A stretch of 64,000 nt of DNA from JAGVSR01 sp963778225 (GCA_963778225.1 CAVZTR010000005.1:1-64000); one strand, 5' to 3'. Shown: positions 1 to 9,124, counted from the stretch's first letter. Program-made: numbers and translations. The notes: generated by a model from the letters alone, not told the origin.

Positions 1-46
1 GCAGACTGCTTGATTAGAAGCTAAAGCCCACAACGGTCGGAAACCT

Positions 47-87
47 CATAGGGACGTCTGGTTTAAAGCGGACTTAGCGTCCCTATG
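47..87. repeat. 10-bp perfect inverted repeat, 21-nt spacer
   Basis: CATAGGGACG at 47-56 is the exact reverse complement of CGTCCCTATG at 78-87, separated by 21 nt. It lies about 12 nt downstream of the stop of the small minus-strand ORF at 100-270, so it could be that gene's transcript-end hairpin, but no T-run follows on either strand. A protein binding site is the alternative. Confidence 0.5.
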
Positions 88-99
88 AAATTGAAGGTT

Positions 100-270
100 C
101 TAGGGTGTTGGAGTAGTCGTCGGTTCAGTCGTTGGAGCCGCCGCATTAGGCGCGGCTGCCGGAGCGGATCGAGAAGGTGCCTCGGGCTTTGCTGGCTCTG
201 TTGCCTTTTCCTCACTCTTTTGTTCCGAGCAACCGGCAGTAATCACTGCGAACGTCGACATTGCCAGCAC
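100..270 (-). CDS. Small putative lipoprotein
   Basis: Unrecognised short minus-strand frame of about 56 codons. After a hydrophobic segment (AMSTFAVI) it has a lipobox-like TAGC, then a low-complexity tail rich in Ala, Pro, Glu and Thr ending in TTTPTP and a TAG stop. This is the shape of small alphaproteobacterial lipoproteins with disordered tails. The start is doubtful. The best ribosome site (GGAG, about 5 nt before an ATG at 296) opens a different frame that stops quickly; one extra base there would give a proper n-region (MGKLTKIANVL). A frameshift at the start is therefore possible. The GTG used here has no clear ribosome site. Function unknown. Confidence 0.35.
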   Translation of the reverse strand: MLAMSTFAVITAGCSEQKSEEKATEPAKPEAPSRSAPAAAPNAAAPTTEPTTTPTP

Positions 271-617
271 ATTTGCTATCTTGGTGAGCTTGCCATTGTG
301 ATCTCCGATTTTTTTTCTTCGGCCCGCTGCCGCAATTCATATGTTCGGTGGGCTGGAGTTAAGTTTTCAAGGCTCGGGAGTTTTGCGCCAACACTAGCAT
401 GGCGTCAATCAGGATGCCGTCATCAGTGCTTTGGCAGCAACGTTCGATCCGTCGGCGCAGCGGTCAGGGCGGGGACGGATCACTGGCGTAAAACGCAAAA
501 TCGAGTGTGATGCCGAGGTCGAAAGCGTAATTGGCAATATCGGTGACTCGACTTGGCAGAAATGGGCATAGCCCGCACGAGTAATTTGCAATATTTGCAG
601 GTCGTGGGTGTGAGTTC
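271..617. other. Non-coding stretch, no recognised feature
   Basis: Between the lipoprotein-like ORF and the DUF4239 remnant. The short frames here overlap each other with no family resemblance. It probably holds the promoters of the flanking genes, but no convincing -35/-10 pair was picked out. Confidence 0.3.
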
Positions 618-1433
618 ATGGATGCCGAGGTCGTTCGCATGTTTTTCTTGTTCTTCGCGGTGGGGATTGCGCTAGCGATGTTTGTCGGGTCGCTGGCACT
701 GATGAGTTGGACGGCGGATGGGTGCGAGACGGTTGGCGGAGGAGGGTACCGCTGCAATGGCGGGGCTCCGATGCCGTTGAAGGTGCTGTTTTCGCCCTTA
801 TGGGATTGCTGCTGGCCTTTACGCTCTCAGGCGCGCTCCAGCGATTTGACGAACGACGAACCCTCATCATGCATGAGACTAATGCTATCAGCACGGCCTA
901 TGCCCGCCTTGGCATGCTGGATGGGCCAGCAGAAATCGACCTGAGGTCGAAGCTCAAGTCCTCCGTCTGAGCGCCTGCACCTCTACAAACTGCCGATTGG
1001 GTTCTCTATCGTCGAAGACACATCGATTTACGACGCTGATCAGCAGAGGAAAATTGCGGAGATCAGGTCGCAAGTGTTTGATGGAGCTGTTGCGGCTTGC
1101 GAGCGGATGCCGACGACGGCACCGTGCACGTTGATTTTGCCTGCACTGAATGAGGCGTTTGAAGCCGCTCAAGATCGAGCAGGGGCGAACGAACGGCATC
1201 CACCGCGCATCATTTACATCATGCTATTCGCTCTGGGCTTGGGAGGTTCTGTGCTGGGTGGCTTTGGGATGGGAGCTGCAAAGAGGCGCAGTGCCGTTCA
1301 CATGGTGACATTTGCAGCCGCGATGTCGATCGCACTTTACATCATTACAGATATCGAATTTCCGCGCCAAGGTCTAATTACGGTCGCCTGTTTTGATCGC
1401 TTCTTGGAACAGGTTCTAAGTTCGATGAAGTAA
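618..1433 (+). pseudogene. DUF4239 (bestrophin-like) membrane protein, frameshifted
   Basis: The three conserved parts of a DUF4239 protein occur in order but in two reading frames. The N-terminal TM segment starts at ATG 618 (MDAEVV...). The core GLLLAFTLSGA plus ERRTLIMHETNAISTAY is read two frames over. The C-terminal half (LPALNEAFEAA, a TM helix, then DIEFPRQGLITV) returns to the first frame and ends at 1433. The shifts fall near 768-780 and 945-970. The total span of about 271 codons equals a full-length family member, so only small indels separate it from an intact gene. Family members are predicted membrane proteins of unknown function. It neighbours another frameshifted gene, which suggests either local decay or poor base calling. 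Confidence 0.75.
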
Positions 1434-1890
1434 TCGGCGGCTAGGCTTGATAGGCGAAGCGCATCACTCGATCGTTGCGGTCAGTCATTCAGAATGACCC
1501 GATACGCAGCCAGAAAGGCAATGAACATGTGATGCTAAGGGCGAGTAAAGCGGCTTCGTAGTTCATTTTGATTCGTTCGTTCGTTCGGTCGTAGTTGCCA
1601 ACCGGACATGTTGCTCGACGTAGAAGTGGTTCGCTTCTGACCCTGAGGCGAAGTCGCAATTGGGGTTCGCCACGGACGCTGTCGATGGCAAAGCAGAACT
1701 CTTACAACACGACACGCCAGCCGCTGACTGAAGCGACTGGACGCTAGCTCAGTTGCTGCTACGGATTGATTGACCTCATGACCCGAATAGGAGTCGACGA
1801 ACTGGCCGAAACTTTGTTGTACCGCAGTCGCTAAGCCCATAAGCTTTGTGCAGCAGGGCGGCGGCGTGAGGACGAGAGGGAAGACAAGCG
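1434..1890. other. Intergenic stretch without a supported gene
   Basis: The minus-strand frame here has no recognisable domain and overlaps the permease start. A short run of TTCG units (near 1571-1590) is the only obvious low-complexity sequence. The 3' part should contain the promoter of the permease remnant; a purine-rich GAGGACGAGAGGGAAG lies just before its ATG. Confidence 0.3.
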
Positions 1891-3373
1891 ATGGCGACAT
1901 CCGATCCCTCGCCACCAGCAACAGACAAGAACGATAATGTGCAGGGCTCAGGCCAGATCGGCCTCGTGGCGGCTGTATCCCTTGGCATCGGCGGCATGGT
2001 CGGCGCTGGCATCTTTTCGATCCTTGGCGTCGTCGCTCAGGCTGCCGGCAACGCCGATGTGGATGTCCTTTGCCATCGGCGGCGTAGTTGCCCTGCTCTC
2101 CACATACCCTACGCGAAGCTCGGCGCCGCCTTCCCTTCCGCCGGCGGAGCTGTGCACTTCCTCGTCAAGAGCTTCGGCGACGGCTTGCTTGCGGGCGGGA
2201 TCAACCTGTTCATGTGGGCCGGCTACATCATTTCGCTCGCGCTCTACGCCTCGGCGTTCGGTAGCTACGGCGCAACGTTCATAACCAACAATCCATCGTC
2301 AGTGTTGCGTGATGGGCTTGCAGTCGGCTCGGTCGTTGCGCTGACAATTGTCAATGCCTTCGGGGCTGCGGTTATGGGCCGCGGCGAGACGTTCATCGTC
2401 GCTGTAAAGGTCGCCATTCTGGTCTTGTTTGCGGTGGTCGGCCTCTGGTTCGTGAAGATTGAGAATCTATCACCTGCGCTTTGGCCGCCGGCGCATTCGG
2501 TGCTGTTCGGTGCCGGCGTACTGTTCATCGGGTACGAGGGCTTCGGACTCGTGACCAACGCGGCCGCCGACATGCGCAATCCGCGATCGATGCTCCCGCG
2601 TGCGCTCTACATAGCTGTAGTGCTCGTGATTGCGATCTATCTCGTAGTTGCGGTGACCGTAACGGGCAACCTTACCAACACTGAAATCGCCCGCGCTAGC
2701 GACTATGCACTCGCCGAAGCGGCGAGGCCTTTTCTAGGTGAGTTCGGATTTCGACTCATCGCCGTCGCGGCGCTCTTCTCAACGGCCTCGGCGATCAACG
2801 CCACGCTCTTTGGCTCGGCCAACGTCTGCTACATGATTGCGCGCGACGGTGACTACCACCAGCGGTACTGACGCGGACAGCGTGGGAAAGCGCCACCGGC
2901 GGGCTCCTGCTCACGGCAGGCCTCGTGGTGCTTATGATTATTTTTGCTTCGACTTGTCAGGCATAGCCATGATGGGTAGCGCTGCCTTTTTGCTGGTCTA
3001 TGCCGCGGTCGATGCGGGCCACCTGTTCGTGCTAAAAAAGACAGGCGCCAATGCCGTAATGGTCTGGATGTCATTGATTACGTGTCTGGCGATGTTCGCG
3101 ATTTTGGGCGTCTATACCTATCAACAGCAACCGGCCGCGCTGTTAGCGCTCGTAATCATCGCCGCTGCATCGTTCGCGGCAGAATGGGCCTACCGGCGCT
3201 GGACAGGACGATGTATTGGACTGAGCCGTAGCGACATGCGGTCGAACATCGGGATTTCTTCTTATGGCCCATCGCGTCGACGGCTCGACGGACAGTATCT
3301 GACCACCGACTTCATGTTTTGCCCGCCTCGGCCGTTAAGCTGGGCACCCCGTACGTGGCTCGTGAAGGTCTAG
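1891..3373 (+). pseudogene. APC-family amino acid permease, multiply frameshifted
   Basis: Remnant of an amino acid-polyamine-organocation permease. The N-terminus has the family signature (SLGIGGMVGAGIF), followed by TM helices including IGYEGFGLVTNAAADMRNP. Four small indels are visible. An extra base near 2055 and a missing base near 2108 put MWMSFAIGGVVALLSTYP out of frame. A third near 2868 gives an early stop after ARDGD, although TRTAWESATGGLLLTAG continues in another frame. A fourth near 2945 moves to the frame of FDLSGIAMMGSAAFLL, which runs to 3373. The final stretch after about 3210 is past the usual family end. A single protein from this sequence would be truncated and non-functional. 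The substrate cannot be assigned. Confidence 0.8.
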
Positions 3374-3527
3374 CTGTCAAACAGACCATCGCATCGCAGG
3401 GGACGTTGCGCGACTGCGGTCAAATTGTATACGAATTCATTGCTTTCACTCGCGCATTCGGAACACCTCTTTAACCTTTTTTGCGTTCAATCGCTCTTTC
3501 CGGTCAGTCTCGCGCGGGGAGAGACAT

Positions 3528-4439
3528 ATGCAAGAGCATGTTCTGGCAGTCTTAGCTTCCGTTTCATCGTTTGCGATGATTGCTCTGTTCTTCTATGGCG
3601 TCAGTCTCCTGCTCCCGAAGCCCGAAGGCAAAACCGAAAACCTGCGCAACTTCCACTGCGCGCATGATCCCGCGCTCTTCAACAAAGAAGCAAAGTGCGA
3701 AATTTTCTATCCGCTGATCTCAGCCCTGCTGACGCAGCCTCTGCTTTTCGTTTCGATTTACGTCTTGCATGCGGTGCTCTCCGAAGCGCTGCCGTATCAG
3801 GTTTTGGACACGCACATCGAGAACTTGCCGATCTTCCTGCAGGTTCTGCTGGGTCTGCTCGTCATCGACGTGTCGCTGTGGATCCGGCACAGCTTCGTTC
3901 ATAAGCACTTATGGTCCTTCCACGCGGTGCATCATAGCGCGACGGAGTTGAGCTGGCTGACCACGAAGCGCCTGCATCCGCTCGACAACTTCGTCATGAA
4001 CATCATTGATTTCGGCGTGCTCTACCTCATTGGCTTTTCGGCCGAGGGCATGGCTCTCGCGCTGATCATCAAGAAGCTCAACAACCTGTTCGTCCACAGC
4101 AACATCGTCTTGGACTATCCCAAGCCGTGGAAGTACATTTTTGTCAGCCCCAACATGCATCGCTGGCATCACGCGACGGAAAAGGACGCCCACGACACGA
4201 ACTACTGCGTCGTGTTCGCGTTTGTCGACTATCTGCTGGGCACGTACTACGTGCCGGACAACGCGCTGCCGAAAGCGTACGGCTGCGGCCATCCGGAACT
4301 GGATGACATCGACACCAAAAATATCGTAAAGGAACTGTGGTTCCCGTTCACGATGGGTAGACCGGCGTCGCAGGCTGAGCAGGTGGTTCAGGGCTGCCAG
4401 GGTTCCGGAGCCTCGCCGGCTTCAGCGGCTTCTTCCTGA
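3528..4439 (+). CDS. Sterol desaturase / fatty acid hydroxylase superfamily protein
   Basis: Integral-membrane di-iron oxygenase-like protein of 303 residues. The histidine clusters of the family are all present: RHSFVH (H121, H125), FHAVHH (H132, H135, H136), an isolated histidine in VHSN and MHRWHH near residues 208-212. Hydrophobic segments lie around residues 10-30, 62-82, 101-120 and 160-180. A GGGGAGAGA ribosome site sits just before the ATG. Members hydroxylate or desaturate lipids such as sterols, hopanoids, carotenoids or alkyl chains; the substrate cannot be read from sequence. It stands alone between a decayed permease and a tRNA gene, so context does not help. The last 25 residues (Gln, Gly, Ala, Ser rich) are probably disordered. 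Confidence 0.85.
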   Translation: MQEHVLAVLASVSSFAMIALFFYGVSLLLPKPEGKTENLRNFHCAHDPALFNKEAKCEIFYPLISALLTQPLLFVSIYVLHAVLSEALPYQVLDTHIENLPIFLQVLLGLLVIDVSLWIRHSFVHKHLWSFHAVHHSATELSWLTTKRLHPLDNFVMNIIDFGVLYLIGFSAEGMALALIIKKLNNLFVHSNIVLDYPKPWKYIFVSPNMHRWHHATEKDAHDTNYCVVFAFVDYLLGTYYVPDNALPKAYGCGHPELDDIDTKNIVKELWFPFTMGRPASQAEQVVQGCQGSGASPASAASS

Positions 4440-4976
4440 TCCTGGCGGTCGTACCATACCGACTTGGTATAAAGCCAAGCAGTTCTCTAACATCGCGCGA
4501 CAGGACAAAAGCCGCATAAGCCACAATTAAGCAACCATGAGTGAATGTCTGGAAGTGGCCCTGAGCTGCCCCTGAGTACCTGGCCACTTCTGATGGTGGA
4601 GCTGACATCGCATCGCCGCTGCAAAACCCGCTCCAGTCCGGTTGGTTGAAGTCCGCTTTCTCTGCACAACGACAGATGACCCATTCGCGCTCGACACCTT
4701 GCCCGGGGACTGCCTCCGCCATCGTCGGCCCGGGCGGCCACCCATTCCACTTTCGAACCGGTCTCAGTTCGCGCGCAAACCGGTCTCTCGACGAGAGTGC
4801 CCACAGTCGCCCGGAAAAGGAATTTCGAGGCCAGAGACAGCGGGACGTTTGCCGCACGAAGACCGACAAGTCAGGGCGCAGAGACCGCTCGAAACGCGGG
4901 AGAATATCCGCTAACCCGCGGAAAGTTCGCCTCAATTCGCGTTTCGAAAAATACTTTGTAATAAACGACTTATCGT
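4440..4976. other. Intergenic region with a 9-bp inverted repeat
   Basis: No supported coding region; the frames here are unrelated to known families and one runs through the tRNA. GAAGTGGCC (4552-4560) and GGCCACTTC (4582-4590) form a perfect inverted repeat with a 21-nt spacer, the same spacing as the repeat at 47-87 although the sequence differs. It could be an eroded mobile-element end or an operator; no transposase remains were identified. Confidence 0.35.
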
Positions 4977-5052
4977 TGGTGGAGCCGAGGGGAATCGAAC
5001 CCCTGACCTCTGCAGTGCGATTGCAGCGCTCTCCCATCTGAGCTACGGCCCC
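4977..5052 (-). tRNA. tRNA-Ala (anticodon CGC)
   Basis: The reverse strand reads GGGGCCGTAGCTC at the 5' end and GGCTCCACCA at the 3' end, with a complete cloverleaf. The anticodon stem is CTGCA/TGCAG around the loop ATCGCAC, giving anticodon CGC for codon GCG. The T-arm carries GGTTCGATTCC. The CCA end is genome-encoded. Length 76 nt. It decodes a very common alanine codon in this GC-rich genome. Confidence 0.95.
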
Positions 5053-5222
5053 GATGTGTGGGAGCGGTCATTTAGGAACTGGCCCACTTTCTTGTCAAGA
5101 AACGGGGATGAACCGGGTGATATGTACTGTAAAGGCGCCCTAAACTGCCCCGTCGTGCCTTGCCGGACCCCGGCGGTACCGTTACACCACCTGTGCGCGC
5201 CAAGCTCCCGCCGCGAGGACCC

Positions 5223-5513
5223 ATGCTCGAATTGCTGAATTTCATCAACTACGTGATCAACCTCTATAGCTACGTGGTCTTCGCTGCCGTGATCATGAGT
5301 TTCCTGCTCGCGTTCAACGTAATCAACCCGCGCAACGCCGTTGTGCAGACGATCTGGACGACCCTCACTGCGCTGACTGAACCCCTGCTTGGACCCATCC
5401 GCCGCGCGCTGCCGGACTTCGGTGCCATCGACCTGTCGCCGGTGGTCCTTCTGCTCGGCCTTTACTTCATCCAGAGCGTTGTGCTGACGAACCTCGCCCG
5501 CGCCGTTTCCTAA
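5223..5513 (+). CDS. YggT family membrane protein
   Basis: Protein of 96 residues with two hydrophobic segments (about residues 12-32 and 68-90) and the family loop NPRNAVVQTIW...TEPLLGPIRR. YggT proteins are small inner-membrane proteins linked to osmotic tolerance and, in some bacteria, to cell envelope or division. The ATG at 5223 follows GAGGA with good spacing; an upstream in-frame start would add a non-conserved 21-residue extension. It is followed at 31 nt by the DUF167 gene, a pairing common in proteobacteria, and probably shares its transcript. Confidence 0.9.
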   Translation: MLELLNFINYVINLYSYVVFAAVIMSFLLAFNVINPRNAVVQTIWTTLTALTEPLLGPIRRALPDFGAIDLSPVVLLLGLYFIQSVVLTNLARAVS

Positions 5514-5544
5514 ACCGCGGCGGCGCCCCCCGCGGAGCCCCGAA

Positions 5545-5871
5545 ATGGCCGATGGCGAGTCACCATGGCGGACGGCGAACGGGTGCGTCATCGTGCGCGT
5601 GCGCGTCTCCCCGAAATCGTCCAAAGATACAATTGACGGGGTCGAGCCGACCGCCGAGGGCCTGGCCTTGAAGGTTAGGGTTCGGGCGGTCCCGGCGGAC
5701 GGGGAGGCCAACGAGGCCGTGGAGCGCTTGCTCGCGGACTGGCTGGAAATCCCTAAGAGCTGCGTTTCGGTAGCCTCCGGCCACCGGTCACGTGTGAAAT
5801 CCCTCAAAGTTAGCGGTGACGTGACGAGCCTCGAAAGCCGGCTCGCGGCGCGCCTTTCGAAATTGCCCTAG
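5545..5871 (+). CDS. DUF167 (YggU-like) protein
   Basis: Small cytosolic protein of 108 residues. The family signatures are VRVSPKSSKDTI near residues 20-31, then VRAVPADGEANEAVERLLA and the SGHRSRVKSLKV motif near residues 77-89. The function of DUF167 is not established; structures show an alpha/beta fold. It lies between yggT and folD in one direction and is likely part of the same operon. The family assignment is clear. Confidence 0.9.
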   Translation: MADGESPWRTANGCVIVRVRVSPKSSKDTIDGVEPTAEGLALKVRVRAVPADGEANEAVERLLADWLEIPKSCVSVASGHRSRVKSLKVSGDVTSLESRLAARLSKLP

Positions 5872-5906
5872 AGTTCAGCTGAATTCAAAAACGAGGAGGA
5901 AGTCCC

Positions 5907-6779
5907 ATGCATCCGCGTGTCATCGACGGCAAAGCCGTCGCCGCTGAAGTCCGCGCCGGCGTCGCCAAGGACGTACAGGCGCTCCAGGCCAGCCATGGCG
6001 TTACCCCCGGCCTTGCGGTGGTCCTCGTCGGCGAGGATCCAGCCAGCAAAGTCTACGTCAAGAACAAGGGCGAGCAGACCAAAGAAGCCGGCATGAACTC
6101 ATGGGAGTATCGCCTCCCGGCCGAGACCAGCGAAGCCGAAATCCTCGCCATCGTCGAGAAGCTCAACAACGATCCCGCCGTAAACGGCATCCTCGTGCAG
6201 TTGCCGCTGCCCAAGCATGTCAACGCCGAACGCGTCCTCAACACGATCGATCCGAACAAGGACGTCGATGGCTTCCACCCCGTCAACGTCGGCCGTCTCT
6301 GGATTGGCGAGCGGACGCTGGTGCCGTGCACGCCGACCGGATCGGTCATTCTTGCCAAGACCGTGCAGCCGAACCTCTCCGGCCTCAACGCGGTCGTGAT
6401 CGGCCGCTCGAACATCGTCGGCAAGCCGGTATCGGCCCTTCTGTTGCGTGAAAACTGCACGGTGACGATCGCGCACTCCCGCACGCGCAACATCGAGAAC
6501 GTGATCAAAGGCGCCGACCTTCTCATTGCTGCCGTCGGCATCCCGGAGATGGTCCGCGGCGACTGGCTGAAGCCCGGCGCAATCGTTATCGATGTCGGCA
6601 TTAACCGCGTGCCTTCCGCCAACGGGAAGACCAAGCTCGTCGGCGACTGCAACTATGAGGACTGCGCCCGCGTGGCCGGTGCCATCACCCCGGTGCCCGG
6701 CGGCGTTGGACCGATGACCATCGCCTGCCTTCTCCAGAACACGGTCGAAGCCGCCAAGATGCAGCACGGCATCAAGTAA
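5907..6779 (+). CDS. folD: Bifunctional methylenetetrahydrofolate dehydrogenase / cyclohydrolase
   Basis: FolD interconverts 5,10-methylene-, 5,10-methenyl- and 10-formyl-tetrahydrofolate in the cytosol, supplying one-carbon units for purines and fMet-tRNA. The 290-residue length is normal. Visible motifs include YVKNKGEQ with the catalytic Lys, QLPLPKH, DVDGFHP, PCTPTG, the NADP-binding VVIGRSNIVGKP, HSRT and the C-terminal PVPGGVGPMT. A strong ribosome site (GAGGAGGAA) precedes the ATG. In a methylotroph-related lineage this step is also tied to C1 assimilation; that link is inference only. Confidence 0.97.
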   Translation: MHPRVIDGKAVAAEVRAGVAKDVQALQASHGVTPGLAVVLVGEDPASKVYVKNKGEQTKEAGMNSWEYRLPAETSEAEILAIVEKLNNDPAVNGILVQLPLPKHVNAERVLNTIDPNKDVDGFHPVNVGRLWIGERTLVPCTPTGSVILAKTVQPNLSGLNAVVIGRSNIVGKPVSALLLRENCTVTIAHSRTRNIENVIKGADLLIAAVGIPEMVRGDWLKPGAIVIDVGINRVPSANGKTKLVGDCNYEDCARVAGAITPVPGGVGPMTIACLLQNTVEAAKMQHGIK

Positions 6780-6806
6780 GCTCCCGACGTCAGCGAGCAA
6801 TAGTTC

Positions 6807-6833
6807 AAGGGGCGTTCCGCTGGAGCGCCCCTT
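6807..6833 (+). terminator. Hairpin after folD
   Basis: AAGGGGCGTTCC (6807-6818), loop GCT, GGAGCGCCCCTT (6822-6833): a 12-bp stem with one G:U pair, 27 nt after the folD stop. No strong T-run follows, so termination may be weak or the hairpin may protect the transcript end. Confidence 0.6.
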
Positions 6834-6950
6834 CATGCTGCGAAGGGCAAGCTGCCGGCACCGTCGGAGGGGGGTTACGCCTCATCCCCCCCTGCGCTAC
6901 TGTCGCCCCGAACGCGCCCGCGCCCAAGCCCGACCCGTCGAGAGAACCCT

Positions 6951-7520
6951 TTGAAACCTCTTGGACTATGGACCCTTCCCAACGCCATTACCTGGTATCG
7001 GGTTGTTGCCGCCGTACCGATCATCCTGCTGCTGGTGAACGGATCCAATGCCGCGCTGTGGGCGGCACTCGGTCTGATGGCCATCGCAGAGATTTCTGAT
7101 GGCGTCGACGGATGGGTTGCGCGCCGCTACGGCCAGGTCTCCGCCGTGGGCAAGATCCTCGATCCGATGGCCGACAGCCTCTACCGCGTCTCCGTTTTCA
7201 CCGCATTCGCGGCCAATCGTTGGATGCCGGTATGGATGTTCCTCATCATGCTTTGGCGGGATGTGAGTGTCTCGTACTTGCGGGTCGTCGCAGAGCAGCG
7301 CATCGGCACATTGGCAGCTAGACAAAGCGGGAAATGGAAGGCGGTCGCCCAAGGCGTCGCACAAATTCTGGTGGTTGCCGTGTATGCGTGGTGGGGCACA
7401 GCGATCCCCCCCGAGATGCATAAGCTCCTGTGGGCGGCTCTGTTCATTGCCACCCTCGTGACGGCATGGTCGCTGATCGACTATGCCTCGGCTGTCTACC
7501 GCGGCCTGAAGACCGGATGA
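6951..7520 (+). CDS. CDP-alcohol phosphatidyltransferase family protein (first of two)
   Basis: Integral-membrane enzyme of 189 residues. The diagnostic D-x2-DG-x2-AR-x8-G-x3-D-x3-D signature is complete: SDGVDGWVARR, then G, then DPMADS. Several TM segments follow. Such enzymes transfer a phosphatidyl group from CDP-diacylglycerol to an alcohol phosphate or alcohol (glycerol-3-phosphate in PgsA, serine, choline or inositol phosphate in others); the acceptor is not evident. The start is TTG (MKPLG), leaving the N-terminal family motif LPNAITWYRV intact. A paralogue with the same arrangement follows 122 nt downstream, then a HAD phosphatase. Confidence 0.85.
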   Translation: MKPLGLWTLPNAITWYRVVAAVPIILLLVNGSNAALWAALGLMAIAEISDGVDGWVARRYGQVSAVGKILDPMADSLYRVSVFTAFAANRWMPVWMFLIMLWRDVSVSYLRVVAEQRIGTLAARQSGKWKAVAQGVAQILVVAVYAWWGTAIPPEMHKLLWAALFIATLVTAWSLIDYASAVYRGLKTG

Positions 7521-7642
7521 GATAGCCACATTTTTGAATGTGTTGGCTCTAGTCCCGCGGGGAATGTTAGTTTGAGTAGCCCGGTGCTGAGCCCGGGAAA
7601 CTGTGGCAGCGCCGGGATCTCCGAGCCTGCTGGGTCCGAGCT

Positions 7643-8266
7643 TTGAAGCCGAACGGGACGATGATGACGATGTCGAACGGGCCGGGTGTCGAGGGCAATG
7701 GCGCCACCAATGCGCTCGCCACGATCCCCAACATGCTGAGCCTTGTTCGCGGCCTCCTGGGTCCCATAGTTTTGACCCTCATCCTCTCCGAGGCCTCCTG
7801 GGGCCTTTGGACGGCACTCGCCCTGATGATTATCGCCGAGGCAACCGACTACATCGATGGTGAGATTGCCCGCCGCTACGATCAGGAAAGCGAAATCGGC
7901 CGTCTTGCGGATCCGGTATGCGACAGCGTCTATCACCTGTCCGTCTTCCTCGCCTTCCTCGCCATGGGATGGATGGCAGCCTGGATGCTATTCGTTATCT
8001 ACGCCCGTGACCTCATGGTCCCATACTTGCGCGCCTTTGCACGCCAGTCCGGGCACGATTTGAAGGTCCTCGCCTCTGGAAAGATTAAAACCGCTGTTCA
8101 CGCGGTGGCTCAAGTCGGCATCGTCGCCATTGCGCTCGGTCTTCTAGGCAGCGATATCCGCATCGACGGGCCCGCACCGACCGTTCTCCTGATTGCGGCA
8201 ATCGCCGCCTCCGTCTATTCGCTTGCTGACTATGTCGCCGAGGTCGGTCGCCTCGTGCGGTCGTAA
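7643..8266 (+). CDS. CDP-alcohol phosphatidyltransferase family protein (second of two)
   Basis: Paralogue of the preceding gene, up to 207 residues. The catalytic signature is intact in TDYIDGEIARR followed by G and DPVCDS; the N-terminal IPNMLSLVRGLLGP also matches. The frame opens with TTG (MKP, as in its neighbour), but ATG codons at 7661, 7664 and 7670 are plausible starts. The two proteins share layout but differ in many positions, so this is an old duplication or two enzymes with different alcohol acceptors. The HAD phosphatase 34 nt downstream could remove the phosphate from the lipid product, as PGP phosphatase does after PgsA. Confidence 0.85.
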   Translation: MKPNGTMMTMSNGPGVEGNGATNALATIPNMLSLVRGLLGPIVLTLILSEASWGLWTALALMIIAEATDYIDGEIARRYDQESEIGRLADPVCDSVYHLSVFLAFLAMGWMAAWMLFVIYARDLMVPYLRAFARQSGHDLKVLASGKIKTAVHAVAQVGIVAIALGLLGSDIRIDGPAPTVLLIAAIAASVYSLADYVAEVGRLVRS

Positions 8267-8300
8267 TCGCCCAATCGTTTCGGTTCCACTTCGGGTTCCC

Positions 8301-9092
8301 ATGCAGCCGCTGAGCTCCGCCCCGCCGAACGAATTTGCAGACGTCGATTTCATCCTTGCCGATCTTGATGACACGATCACACTTGATGGCCGCCTTCCCG
8401 CTGCAAGCTACGCCGCCCTCGAAGCTCTTGAGACTGCCGGCAAGCATGTGATCATCGTCACCGGGCGCCCTGCCGGATGGTGCGATCTTCTTGCTCGCTT
8501 CTTTCCCGTCTCCGCTGTCGTGGGTGAGAATGGCGCCTTCTATTTCCGTTACGATCGCCAAACGCGCACCATGCACCGGGCCTTCCAGCGCACGGACGCC
8601 GAACGCGAGCACGACCGAGCCCGTCTCGACACTATCTATGCCGGCATTCTCGCCCGCTACCCCACCCTGAGGCTTTCCGCCGATCAGCCCTACCGCATCA
8701 GCGATGTCGCCGTCGATTTCTGCGAGGATGTGGAACGCCTCGACGACGCGACGATTGCCGATATCGTCCAGATGTTCGAAGCCGCCGGCGCCACAGCCAA
8801 GGTTTCATCCATTCACGTCAATGCCTGGATCGGCGACTTCAGCAAATTGGAGATGTCGCTCCGTCTGCTGAAAGACGCGTTTTCTATAACGCCATCCGCC
8901 GCGATAGACCGGGTACTGTATATCGGGGACTCTCCGAACGATGAACCGATGTTCGCCCATTTCCGCCATACGGTAGGTGTCGCTAACCTTTTGCCTTTCC
9001 TTCCGCACCTGCGAAAGCGACCCGCTTGGATCACAGATCGAGCAGGCGGTCTCGGCTTTGCAGAATTGGCATCACGTCTTCTGAAAATCTGA
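8301..9092 (+). CDS. HAD-superfamily hydrolase (type IIB, Cof-like)
   Basis: Predicted cytosolic phosphatase of 263 residues. Motif I is DLDDTIT near residues 20-26 with both catalytic Asp, motif II is the Thr in IVTGRP, and motif IV is GDSPNDEPMF near residues 210-219. The cap between motifs II and III fits the IIB class seen in Cof and sugar-phosphate phosphatases. The ATG at 8301 fits the conserved start; the frame extends further upstream without homology. It closely follows two CDP-alcohol phosphatidyltransferases in the same direction, so a lipid- or polyol-phosphate substrate is a reasonable guess but is not shown. Confidence 0.82.
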   Translation: MQPLSSAPPNEFADVDFILADLDDTITLDGRLPAASYAALEALETAGKHVIIVTGRPAGWCDLLARFFPVSAVVGENGAFYFRYDRQTRTMHRAFQRTDAEREHDRARLDTIYAGILARYPTLRLSADQPYRISDVAVDFCEDVERLDDATIADIVQMFEAAGATAKVSSIHVNAWIGDFSKLEMSLRLLKDAFSITPSAAIDRVLYIGDSPNDEPMFAHFRHTVGVANLLPFLPHLRKRPAWITDRAGGLGFAELASRLLKI

Positions 9093-9124
9093 CCTCGGTC
9101 AGCCCGAAATGCGCTGATTTCACT

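Noticed and set aside
1535..1921. 128-codon minus-strand frame as a gene or transposase remnant
   Set aside because: No recognisable motif, overlaps the permease start, and low-complexity TTCG repeats inflate it.
4348..5037. 229-codon minus-strand frame through the tRNA-Ala gene
   Set aside because: Its first residues are a translation of the tRNA (RTAEVRGSIPLGST), a well-known artefact.
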